This document shows positions 9,047-19,636 of a stretch of 64,000 bases of DNA, in pieces (the first letter of the stretch is position 1; each line of letters begins with the position of its first letter). Below the pieces are notes generated by a model. It was not told the origin of the DNA, searched no databases, and saw only the letters and a program-made list of their open reading frames with translations. The translations under genes and the position numbers were made by a program. Where the stretch lies: the NCBI GenBank assembly GCA_020736575.1, contig JAGPYM010000026.1, positions 526,981 through 590,980 of the forward strand, in the 5' to 3' direction. Source of the DNA: Thelonectria olida (taxonomy: Eukaryota > Ascomycota > Sordariomycetes > Hypocreales > Nectriaceae).

Positions 9047-11212
9047 TTAGTTATAAAGACTTGGCATCCCCCAGTTCCCCATTAGATCATAGTGGAAGCC
9101 TCCTCGAAGAAAATTGTCCAGCTCGACGTCAAACATGTCATTTGTTGGGGTGCTCAGTATTCCGCTTCCAAACTGTGCAAAGGAACTGGTCTCCACCAAG
9201 GATGGGTGCGGCGCATCCGGCTCTACCCCTTCGACAAGAGGAGGACTTGGGTCCATTGACGAAGCCGCGCCCTGCGAGCTGCTCGAATGGTCAAGCAATG
9301 ATAGTGCAACATCCACATGAGAAGCTGTGGTATTTCTGTGTCCCGCTTGGACCGAAGGACTGCGAACCACTGCTTCATCTGCCGGGCTTACTCCAGTTAA
9401 GGGAGTCGCGATTTGCTGCAGTCCTCGTTGCCACTTGGAACTCGTCGGCCACGCGACGTGAAGCTCAGTGAGGATTTCGAGCGACCTCTGAGCCATTGTC
9501 TCTGCTTTATCTGCCAGCGATGGACAGAGTGCAGGGTTCCTCCAGAGGTACGTGGCTAATGATCCGTTGATGTAAACGCAAAACACCAGGATTTGCGGGA
9601 ACCCTTCATCTGGGGCTCGCGTAGTGAAGAAGGCTTCAATTTGCTCGTATAGGTTCCACACGTTTGTGAACAGGTAGAGAGATGTCTGTTCCCAAAACCC
9701 GGACGGGGACTTGTCGCATGGTTCACGCGTGCGTGATTGTCCCAACTGGCAATCTCCAGGGCTGCCGTGAGCATTTCTTGGCTCTGAACCATGCACCAAA
9801 GCTGATAGCATGTTTTCGAGGTAAATGCGACACGTAACGATGTTGCTAAGCCTCAGGACCATCGTAATCGAGAGGTAGGCAAGGTGAAGTGACTCGGATT
9901 TCCAGCCCCTCAGATTCCACACGGAGAACTTGTGTCGGGCAGGAATATTTTCTTCCCATGTTCGTAACTCTAGGAGCGTCTTCTGATGATCGCTCTCATT
10001 GTCCCATGGAGGCGCCTTGTTGACGCTGAAAGCCGTCCTGCCCGCGCGTCTAGCCACTGTTCCCCAAAGACTGTGTGCCTGAATCAAGGTTGCGAACAAA
10101 CATCTCGTAGGTGAATGGACCAGGGGGGAGTTAAAGAGTGCCGGAGGAGTCCCGGCAAGCGCAGCGCGTTCTGGGGGCGCGACGCCGAATGCGAAGTCTG
10201 CCTCGCTACAAGGAAGCAGGGTCGTAATGTCTTCTAGTGGAAAGGGCGCGGGCGTCTTGTATCCTGAATGGAGATTCTCTTGGCTCTGGATCATCCAAAA
10301 TACGCGCCTGGCGCTCTCTGACCGCACGACTTGTTCCGTGGGACAGCTTTCGTCCAAGAGGTAGGTTTCTTCGCAATGCAGCTTTAACAGGGCCGCCATT
10401 CGCACAGCGACTCCCATGTCCATGCTCGAGCGATCTCCATCCCCATTTCCCCATTGACATATTGCGAGCAAAAAGAAGGCCTGAATGCGCTCGAGGGAGG
10501 GCCTGTACATTTCCGCGGGCACGAGAGCCTTTGCTATGTCGAGGAAGTAGTCGGTTGCATGGCGTGGACCGCCATACCGCTGGGCGAGCGAGGGCGTGAA
10601 CCGCGCTGAAATTGAAAGGATACAAGTCAAGAGAAACTTGCTGATGGAAGACGGGTTGCTGATGAGATCCTCAAGGAATACCGCCTTGGGAATAAAGCCC
10701 AATTGAAAGTAGGATGTGACGAAAATGCGGCATCCCTCGATGACTTCATCCATAGGTGGGAGAACGTCCTCGATCCTGAAACCCGGGGCGGGAATCAAGA
10801 CCTGATGAATTTTGGCGCTCCCGTTGGAGAACTGATAGCGAAGCCTGTCGATTGAAGGAGCTGTATGGGTATGTTCTCGTGGCGTCCGATCCAAGGACTG
10901 GGTCACCGGTATGCCGTCCGTGTCCTCGCGGAGCGGAGCGGCATGCGGAACGGCGAACGGTCGGCTCCGGAACTGTCGGTCAACATCCTTCTCGCCACGC
11001 CGGGGAAAGTAGCACTCGGATGCCACCTCGGGTCCGGCCTTGTTGCAGGCGTCGCAAGGGGCCTTGTTTACATGGTGGATGCACTTGGAACGAAGGCGCC
11101 GGCACCTCCGGCAGGCAACTGGATTGCGCCGCTTAGTAGCAGTTGTAGCGGGGGTCGACTGTTGGGTCTGGCTGGGATGACTCGTTTCATGCGAGCTTGA
11201 AGAACTCATCAT
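9047..11212 (-). CDS. Zn2Cys6 transcription factor, putative regulator of the 0.6-11.3 kb cluster
   Basis: Single exon, 721 residues from the ATG at 11212 (MMSSSSSHETS). An in-frame ATG at 11377 would add 55 residues with no conserved content. The binuclear cluster has spacing CX2CX6CX8CX2CX10C (CRRCRRLRSKC ... CDAC ... C), followed by YFPRRG. The middle carries a fungal-specific transcription factor (MHR) region, with the run ILSISARFTP and later RLSNIVTCRIYLEN. The C-terminus is rich in Ser and Pro and acidic, a plausible activation region. It lies at the edge of the metabolic group. Its own promoter contains two CCGGCAA motifs 11 bp apart (11360-11377), consistent with autoregulation. The ligand is unknown. 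Confidence 0.9.
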   Translation of the reverse strand: MMSSSSSHETSHPSQTQQSTPATTATKRRNPVACRRCRRLRSKCIHHVNKAPCDACNKAGPEVASECYFPRRGEKDVDRQFRSRPFAVPHAAPLREDTDGIPVTQSLDRTPREHTHTAPSIDRLRYQFSNGSAKIHQVLIPAPGFRIEDVLPPMDEVIEGCRIFVTSYFQLGFIPKAVFLEDLISNPSSISKFLLTCILSISARFTPSLAQRYGGPRHATDYFLDIAKALVPAEMYRPSLERIQAFFLLAICQWGNGDGDRSSMDMGVAVRMAALLKLHCEETYLLDESCPTEQVVRSESARRVFWMIQSQENLHSGYKTPAPFPLEDITTLLPCSEADFAFGVAPPERAALAGTPPALFNSPLVHSPTRCLFATLIQAHSLWGTVARRAGRTAFSVNKAPPWDNESDHQKTLLELRTWEENIPARHKFSVWNLRGWKSESLHLAYLSITMVLRLSNIVTCRIYLENMLSALVHGSEPRNAHGSPGDCQLGQSRTREPCDKSPSGFWEQTSLYLFTNVWNLYEQIEAFFTTRAPDEGFPQILVFCVYINGSLATYLWRNPALCPSLADKAETMAQRSLEILTELHVAWPTSSKWQRGLQQIATPLTGVSPADEAVVRSPSVQAGHRNTTASHVDVALSLLDHSSSSQGAASSMDPSPPLVEGVEPDAPHPSLVETSSFAQFGSGILSTPTNDMFDVELDNFLRGGFHYDLMGNWGMPSLYN

Positions 11213-11359
11213 GGTGGAGAGAGCGACCAATTCAGAGAGTTGACAGTACTGTCGGGGAGATAGAGAGAATTGAAGCCTTGTACCTATGCATTGTCGGCAA
11301 TGTCTTTGAGATGTTCTGATAGCAGAGCTTTGGTCTTTGGTGGGGTCACCGGCGACGTT

Positions 11360-11377
11360 CCGGCAAGTTTCCGGCAA
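11360..11377. promoter_or_regulatory. Paired CCGGCAA sites upstream of the Zn2Cys6 gene
   Basis: Two exact copies of CCGGCAA start at 11360 and 11371, a one-helical-turn direct repeat, 148 bp upstream of the regulator's start codon. They also lie 90 bp from the 3' end of the Hint-domain gene, so they can only serve the regulator as a promoter element. The rest of 11213-11467 shows nothing else. Confidence 0.6.
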
Positions 11378-11467
11378 TAGCTGATAAGGGCTTCACAGGA
11401 TCTATTCCACCCATTGAATTACTACATTGTTGCTCTCTCATCATTCTACAGCCCCCTCCCAATTACC

Positions 11468-14400
11468 CTAGCCACGGACAATATTCGCCATGACACGACA
11501 CTTGTCGCCATTCTGAAGTGTCTCGACAATCTGCAGCGTCGTTGAACCCGCCTTGTTAATGGCACCCAACCACGCGACCTTGACGCTCTCGCCCGCCTTC
11601 ACAGTCAACAGTCCACTCGTTCCAGCAACAGATGGCCCCATCACCGCAAGGTCATATGAGGATAGGCCGCTTCCTCTGGCTTGCTGCGTGAGCTTGCCAG
11701 TCACGACCGTGTTGGCCGATCCGCCTGCGACGCCCACGGTGCCATCGACACTCAAAGTGCTTGGGTTGCCCGGGTCGTAGGTGCCCGCCACAGTCCATGG
11801 AGTAGCCGGGCCTGAGAACAGCGCCGCGTCATCGGAGCCAACTTCAAGCGTAAGGGTCGAGCGCGTGAGAGTCACATCGGTACCGGTGCTGTTCGTAGCC
11901 GTGATGGGCACCTGTGCAGAGCTAGCATTTGCTGTCACGTTGTCTGGCACCGAATACGTGAGTGAGGCGCTGGGCGGATTTGTCAGCCCGTCTATGAGCG
12001 GGTGCGCAGTGCCCTTGAGGAACTTCTCGACCGGCGTGTCTTCCGGCACTGTCGGTTTCGATATGTTCAAGAACGAGAGAACAACCATGACGACGATGCC
12101 GATGACGGCCAGCACCGCGCCAATGACCGGTAACGCAACCATCATGGCACAGTCGGCAGCTAGGAGGCCGGCTGAGATGAGGGCGTCTCCTGCCAGGATA
12201 GCAGCGTCGACGAGGACCGTCAGACCTTGGATGGCAATCTGTAGCACGTTGAGTGCCTTGCCTACATCCGTATACTTGTCCCAGTTGTCCTTCAGATCCA
12301 GCGACATGGAAATGGTAAAGGCGATTCCGATGCCAATGTTGACGCACTTGAGGAGGCGCTCGCCAGTGGTAAACTGCTTCCACGGCGCTATTCCAGACGG
12401 CGGCATCTCCTCCGGAGGTTCCAGGGGTTCTTCACCTGGGGGGAGAATTTTCTCTCCAGGTTCTAGATTTTCCGCGCCGTGGTCGATGACGTCGGCGCTA
12501 TGAGAAGGCTGCTCCTCGGCGTTGATGCTCTCCATGAAGGTGTCGCGCAAGGTGAAGTGCTCGTCGGATACCTCCTGATTGACCAAGTCTATCTCCTCTG
12601 CGCCTTCGGGGGAGTCAATCTTCTCACTGAGCTGATTGTCCAGCACCTCTGCCTCAGTGACCTCTGCGGGAGAGAGGTCCTCTGGTTCTCCCTCTTTCCA
12701 CTTCTTTATGTCCTTGAACAGCTCAAAGGACTTGGCCGCAATGTCGACTGCCATGGCCACGGTGGAGATGATTGCGGTTGCTCGTTGAGGTCCGCTGAGC
12801 TTGTCCCAGTTGGTAAAGGTGCTGACGGCCGTGAAGACGTATCCAGCAGCCTGTCGGATGTTTAGCTGACATCGAAGAACAACGAGACTGCCTAAGGAAA
12901 CTTACCACAACAAGCACCATAGTGCCTTTCAGGAAAGGGAATCCCCCGCCCGTGCCAGGGAACTTCTTGATAGCCTTGTTTACAACCGCGGTAGCAGCCT
13001 TGAAACCGTTGCATCGAGCGAGAGCCTTGAACCCTTGGCCGATGTAGTCCATGTACATGACAATATTTGATGTTAGTTCAGCAGCCTTGGTGACAGTCTC
13101 CTCAGCCCTCGTTTCGGCGTCCTTGTTAATGTCGAGGTTCTCAGCCGTAGCAAGATCGTTCAAGTCCTTCTTCAGCTCCTCTCTGACGGTGCCAGGCACA
13201 GTCGCGTCATCGTTGAGCACCAGGAGGATGAGTTGCTTCATCGCGTCGTTGAGCCACTCCTTCTGCTTCTCTGCAGCCTTTTCGTCGAGCGGGAAAAAGG
13301 GGTTCTGGAGGTTCTTCGAGATAGCATAGGCGACGATCTGGTTAAAAAAGGTATCTGCGTATGTTCCTTCAGAGTCGAGCGCGTTGAGGATGTTGCAGTA
13401 CTTGTTGAGAACGCTTTCGCCCTATAATATGGTTAGCCACAAGGGACATATTGAAGCTCTTAGGTATGTTTGCTTACGCCCCCAACTGGCGCTCGAAGAT
13501 AGCCAGACTTTGCGTGGTCGCTCTTGGTCAAATCAGTCAACAACGCCTGAGCCCACTTGGCGCCGCCGTCATCAAGGTAGGGTTGCAGCGTGCTTGAGTA
13601 CAGTTGACGCATGGCGAACACGGACGTGAGGGCATTCAACTTGTTGTACTCTGAAGACTTGGCGAGACATTTGTCGCCCTGGATGACGCATCTTCGTTAG
13701 CAATGAGCTGGGCTTTACTTCGACGTCGCTTACCGAGCCAGACCACCAATACCAGATCTTGTCTTTGTCTGCATCCGTCAAGGGGTATCTCCACTTTGCG
13801 TTGGCCGACTTGGTCTGCGCAATCATGAAGCTGACATATGCAGGCCCATATGTGTCATGGATCCAGCTCTTGAGCTCCTGCTGAAGATTAGCCCCGAGTT
13901 CGACCGGAAGATTCTCGGGCGGTGCGGTCTGGAGGAACGTAGTTCTAGCATCCTCGTTCATGTGAAACAGCATCATGTTCTGGAGCAGAGTCTGGCTGGT
14001 GTTGTGAACACTCAAGGAGTTGTAACCCGTCAAGCCTTCGAGAAGTGCGGTCGACAAGGTCGCCTCGGCTGTCAGTAGCATGGTGACTGGTGCTGGTGAT
14101 TCCGAAGCCATTGCGGAAATGCCGACAGGTGCAGGTCGGACGGCTGCCAGCGACCTCGAAATGTTTAGGCGTGTGTTGACAGCAGCAAGACTTGTAGCCC
14201 ATGAGATGGAGTCCGTGTCTTGGACGTAGTGTCTGTGTATGGTTAGTGCTTGCGTTCGTGACTTCCTGAAACCAGCCTTTGGTTGTCTTACCTCACGCCA
14301 TCACCACCCCGGTTACTGGCATCGTACTCAAGAGCTGCTCCCTTTGCCGAGTCGAAGTTGAAACTCAGCTGAACTCCTAGTGTCCGGAACAGAATTGGAA

Positions 14401-17344
14401 GAACAATGTTACTCCCTAGGATGTTCTTGAAGGAAACGTTGAGATTGCTAGACAGCTCATCGCTTCCATCAGGCTTGTCAGCCAGCTGGTGTAGCAGAGC
14501 AGCACTGTCGAGAAAGATGGTGCCCATCTGCGTACCATCACTGGTGATCTCCACGATGGAACTGTACAGCGAGGACAGCTGTGGTTGATTGGCAAGGTGT
14601 TTGGCGTTGATCTCGGCGCAGAGCTGGTCAAGGAGAGGCATGGTTAGAATAGGAATTGGGAGGCCATCGTGACCGCCTGAATGGTAGGTTGCAAAAGCGA
14701 CTTGGCCAAGAGACACCGGGCTGTTAGGCCGTGTGCGAACTTCCTTCTCTGGCCACACATCTTGATCGAGGGTCAAGTCCCAGTAATCCTCGCCATCCAC
14801 GTAGTCTGGATCAACCTGCTCTGGCACATTTGCTGCGAGAACCAGTCCAGGTATTTGAACGGGGAGTGGCGAGCTCACCCTTTCGGTGTTGAGAGATTCA
14901 GCAGCGATGGGTGTAGGTCTGGGCTTCACAGACTTTAAAGTGGCATTCATCTTGGCGTGGTTGAGTGTTTTAGAAGGTGCTTCCACATTGACGTTTGGCT
15001 TGGCAACCTGGAAGTTGATGAGCTTCGGACCTTTCTCGCACTTGGGGACCTTCTTTGAATCAGGGTTGTCAGACAGCAAGATGACACCGTTTCCCGCAAG
15101 CCCATGATTCAGGACATCGACATAACCATGTTCATATCCATGCTCAGGCACCTCGCGGGTCCATCGAATTGTGCGATCATTCTTGTCGACGATGGCGCGA
15201 TGCTGAGCCTCGCCATTCAGCGACACAGTACCTTCATGGATTGATAGGACTGGGAGATTATAGTCGGAGACATTCTGGGACTTGATCTCGTGCATCACGT
15301 AAGTGCGCCTGGCCTTGCGCAGATGGGACGTCAAAACACGTCTCTTCCTAGTTCGTTGTACCTTTGTCGACGAGGCTGAACGACGAACCTTGCCATGCAA
15401 CTCCTGATTCAACACCTCGGAAATGGTGTCTGTTCCAAATTTGGAAAAGAGCGGCTTAAGCTCCTTGATGTGGTAGAGAAGAGCGGTTCGTTGATGCTTA
15501 GGAAAAGTCAGCAGCATTTTGGCGATGGATTTCATCGTGATCTCGGGATAGTTGACGGCAACCAGATAGCCATCTGCGTGGTAGCTTCGGTGGCCTTCTC
15601 GCAAATGGACGCCGTAAACATGGCCGCCTTCCACCTGCTCTCGGTTGATGGTCTTCACCTCAATTTGGTCGTAGCTGTTGCCATTTGCAGACAGTCGATA
15701 GAGAATGTGACCGGGACCCAGTCGCCCGACCTCAAGCCAGGGGTTGTCCAGCTTTGCCGCGTTTGGATTGACAGCCTTAAGCCCAGAAGTAGTGTGGAAG
15801 ACGTGGCCAGCCGTGAAGAATGGCTTGTCTCCATTGATACCACATAGAAGCGTGGTTTGGAGAGGCACAACGACATCCTCATCTGATGCAACACCGTAGG
15901 TGTTTGGACCAGCACGCGTGAGAATGTGAGTACCTTCGGTGATGTGCTCAATTGCAACCGAGCCATTTTCGGTTGCAACCTGTGTTCCCGCGACAAAGCA
16001 GCTCTTTGGAGGGCCGCCGTTAGTCGAATAGTCTCTGATGTCTGTCACGCTGGGGGCATCGGCGTTAAAAAGGCTGGAGAACTGTCTATGGCCTATTCGT
16101 GATGTCAGAATGGGGTCACCACGCAATCAACATCACTGCGGATGCTCACCTTGATTGATCCAGTCGGCAACCTGCTGTCCTGTGACAGTCGTCTCGCGCC
16201 AGTTCTGGTGGTAGACGGCGCCGAATGTCAGACCGAGAAGCATTCCCTCTCCGAATTGCTCGCCGTCATTGCTAGTCTCCTCAGTGTTCTGGGTGGACTG
16301 TGTCGCGATGCTGGACACTGCATTCGCCCAGGTGTTCTCGGTGTTGTCCCAGAGAGCCTTGTTCTGACTGGCGATGGACTGCCAAGTGCCATTGTCCTGT
16401 TCCTGCAGCTTCTGCAGTGAATCATTAAGAGGATCAATCCTTTCCTGTGATAGAAGACCAATGGCCGTCATGGCCCGAATCCTGACAAGGTTGTCCACTT
16501 GGCCGACTTGGCCGACCTCGTTGGTAAGGGCATGTACGAGAGATGTAGCTTTCGCCAGAGTCATGCTGACCACGGCTCTCGTTTCGTCGTCAATGTCTTC
16601 GAAAAGCGGCTCGATCCAGTTGGACACCAATTGGCCACTAGGTGCATTTGTGAATTCGCCATCAAGATGAGGGGTGAAGCCAGGGCCAAGGTGGACGTAG
16701 TCGTACACAAACAGCAGTGAGGTTGTGTATGTATGATCATGGTTGGCCAAGTCTTGTCGGATGGCGCCGGCCACGAAATGCGGGCTCTTGAGACGGTCCT
16801 CAAGGTCGCCCACAAAGCTGGCGTTTTGACGCAGTGCCTTCAGGTCAGGGGAGCCACCATCTCTCAGCGACCAGTTGATGTGCTCGGAGAACAGCATTGT
16901 CGAGGTCTGACTGAAGAGAGCGTTGGCAACGACCTCAGCATTGTCCTAGAAGGGTATCAGAATGGACAAGCAAAAAGTCAGGTTAGATGGTGAATGCTCA
17001 CAGTGTTGGCGCACGATCTGAGACTATGCTTGTCGGTTCCAGGGTCAAACCGGGCAAGGCCTTTGACTGCAGCGTGTTCTGCCAATAAAGCTAGATGATC
17101 AGAAACGTCGACCCCATCGATCTCGGGGCCATCAGGATCATCTCCGTAGGGGGGCTGGGGCTGTAAGCCATTCTGGAAGATGTTGACATTCTGCACCAAT
17201 CTTGCTTTGTTGTAGAGGCGATTGATGAAGTCTTGGTTCGGGAACGGCTGTAATCTATTAACACGTGGTAAAAAGCATGTGCACTGTAGCAGACTTAATC
17301 ACCTTGATGCTCTTCAGGGCGTCAAGAAACTCGTCAATAGCCAT
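11468..17344 (-). CDS. Giant Hint-domain protein with hydrophobic C-terminal segment (1,827 aa)
   Basis: Eight minus-strand exons (17303-17344, 17002-17247, 16150-16945, 14292-16092, 13734-14232, 13478-13678, 12906-13421, 11468-12850) join in frame to 1,828 codons. All introns are 55-59 nt with GT...AG ends. No signal peptide is present (MAIDEFLDALKSIK). Residues 1-390 are helical and unrecognised. A Hint domain spans about 393-545: Cys393 in CFVAGTQVAT, a TxxH-like block TAGH (455-458), GHVYGVHL, then YHADGYLVAVN ending at Asn542. The usual penultimate His is replaced by Val. A basic stretch (RRSASSTKVQRTRKRR) and a Pro/Ser linker follow. Residues 1000-1400 are charged amphipathic helices. 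Hydrophobic segments lie near 1534-1549, 1577-1597 and 1602-1629, then a Ser/Thr/Gly/Val-rich, probably beta-sandwich tail. The layout recalls polymorphic or pore-forming toxins, but no effector domain is recognised. Confidence 0.85.
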
Positions 17345-19636
17345 GTTGGTCACTTAGGTAGGTGATAGGATAAAAAGCAGGACTGGAGTTGAAAATGGGG
17401 TCAGATTCCCAGGCGAAAGGGGAGCTGAAACGGAGGAGTAAGGTAAGGAAGATAAGGTAAGGAACTGTTCTTTGGTTGAGGATACTTGAGTTTGGGGAAA
17501 GGGCGTCTCAGATTTCAACTGTTGCCATAGAGCTCAAGTTGACATGGTGTTCAACATCAGCTAGAAACCCGGAGATGGCACCACGTTATATACTTCACGC
17601 TGGATTCACGGGCTTGGCTAGACTCAAACCCAAGCCAGTCTCTGATTCCCAGATGAAGTCGATCCCCATTCCCCCAACATTCGTCACATGTCACTGCATA
17701 TGTGCCGTGTCTTTCAGCTCCAGTGAGCCTGCAGCAATAGTTGACCAAGCTAAACAGCCACAGTTCACTTTAGTCCGGCCGGTTCTCTGCATCCCTTGTA
17801 GTGGGGAAATATCGCGCATGTATCCAGGGGGTCTTCTAACCAATTAGAGAGCTTCGTGCTCGCGATTCTTCTGCTGCACACGCAGGAACTGCTGTCAACT
17901 CCATAAGTTTGGCTGATAAAAGAAATTTGTTTTTGATACTCTCTCTGTATCTCGAGAAAAATGGATCCAATACAAACATTGCTGGAGTCTCTCCACCCTC
18001 CAGGATGCTTCTTGGCAGCACTCTTTAAAGATGACTGCACTCGGTACGTCTATAACAGATGCAGCTAGGTATAATGGCGTTTGTGTCCCGCTTATCACCC
18101 GACCATGGAACGGTACATGAGCGGCACATGAAATGCTGACGTGGCCGTCTCTGTATCACTTGTCACGTATATGAGAGGCGGCCATTTGAGACGCAAGGTG
18201 GCTGTCATGACTACACTAGAATGAGACTTTCCCCTCCCTACGTCACCTCTCTACCCCTTACATGCCAAGCATGCTCCCATAAGAAGGGCCAAAGTCAATC
18301 GTCAAGTGATCCAAATATGTGCATACCATGCCGTTGAGCTAATGCACATGGCTCAATCCGGGGAAGCAATCTCTTCAGCTCAAAGTAACTATCGATCATT
18401 CCCCCATAATGCAGTTAGCAGCCCTAGTACTTGGACTTTGACTAGGAACCAATCAATCTTCTCTGCAAAGTTTCTGATTCGGGGGTTGTATTTATCGTGG
18501 TAAATACCGAACCCCGAACGGTGCCTAGGCAGTTCAGGAGCCGTGAAGGCATTCCCCCGTTTTTGCCCATTTCCAGCTAAGGCACGAGATATGCAGACGT
18601 ACGGCTCGTATTATAGTTCTAGGTAGGGCAGCAGCTCAACTGGCCGGGTCTAGATTCCGGAGTTGCACTAGATGATGACCTGGCTGAAGCTAGCGTTCTT
18701 CCCGCTTATGGCTTGCACACCGCCGCAAGTGAAATACGAACCAGAGTAGTCGTGAAGTCATTGAAGTCTTCTTGTGGCCAGACCTGCCGCCTCCCATTTC
18801 CCCTGGTTGAGTCGGAGTTCACAGACTGAGGAGCGAGCACTTGAGTATCAATAGAGGTCCCATCACGTGTCGTATGTAGAAACGATCTCAAACCGCGCAT
18901 CCATTCCAACACCTCTCCCCCTTCAATATCGCAAGCTTTCATCCCCATCACATATCTGTGCAAGAGGCGGGTTCTGGGTATCAAACGACGGGTCGCCATG
19001 CAGTCATCCTCGCAGATTAGCCGCCGCGCAACCGCGTTCCCGCACCCAAATACTCCACTGACCGGTCAATGCTAAAATCAAACGTCAGCCTGAAGCCTCC
19101 AACTATCGACATTGTGAGTTACATGAATTAAACTTGGCCCGCTTACAGTCGCGGTTCAGCTCGATAAGTCTCAGCCACAACCCCCCTTTTAAGCCTATCC
19201 TGGGACATTTGTCTCAATTGACGGCCACATGATAGCTCGACAAATACCTCCCCCTTAGATTAAAACACAACCATGAATTGACCTGGTCCGATAGGGTTGA
19301 GATCACAATCGGGAATAGGCTGGTCAGTACGCTAACACTGGCATCGTTGTTCTGGATGCAGGCTTTGTTTACTTACACCTGGTGTACTAAATTTAAACCT
19401 CTTTCTCAAACCAAGCGCTTGCTCAGAAACTCCCATTAATCCCCCTGCAACCGTAGAATTCACGGTGGAACTCATGTCATTTCAACAGGATGTGGAGTTG
19501 AGGTATATGAACAACCTGGTTGAGCCTCTAGGCAGGCGTGGATGCCTAATGACCCATGTCGGGCAAATCTCCTCTGTGAATGGAAACTTATGAATCTCTC
19601 ACGCACTTCCAAAGCTGCAAGAATCCGCATGCAAAA
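17345..19636. other. 2.3-kb intergenic region without a supported gene
   Basis: Just upstream of the Hint gene is a purine-rich patch with two copies of TAAGGTAAGGA (about 17439-17463). The open frames at 17476-17847 (plus) and 18706-18999 (minus) have no good start context, splice logic or recognisable family. No TTGCCGG or CGGA-N4-TCCG site was seen. The region probably carries the promoters of the flanking genes. Confidence 0.5.

Noticed and set aside
11781..12503. 240-aa plus-strand frame opposite the Hint gene
   Set aside because: Antisense shadow of the GC-rich last exon; the minus strand splices in frame over eight exons.
15500..16092. Intein with splicing activity inside the 1,827-aa protein
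   Set aside because: No C-terminal His-Asn-Cys/Ser/Thr junction and no homing endonuclease; a Hint cleavage-type domain fits better.
17476..17847. 123-aa plus-strand frame beside the Hint gene promoter
   Set aside because: No ATG at the start, no family resemblance, and it overlaps the likely promoter.
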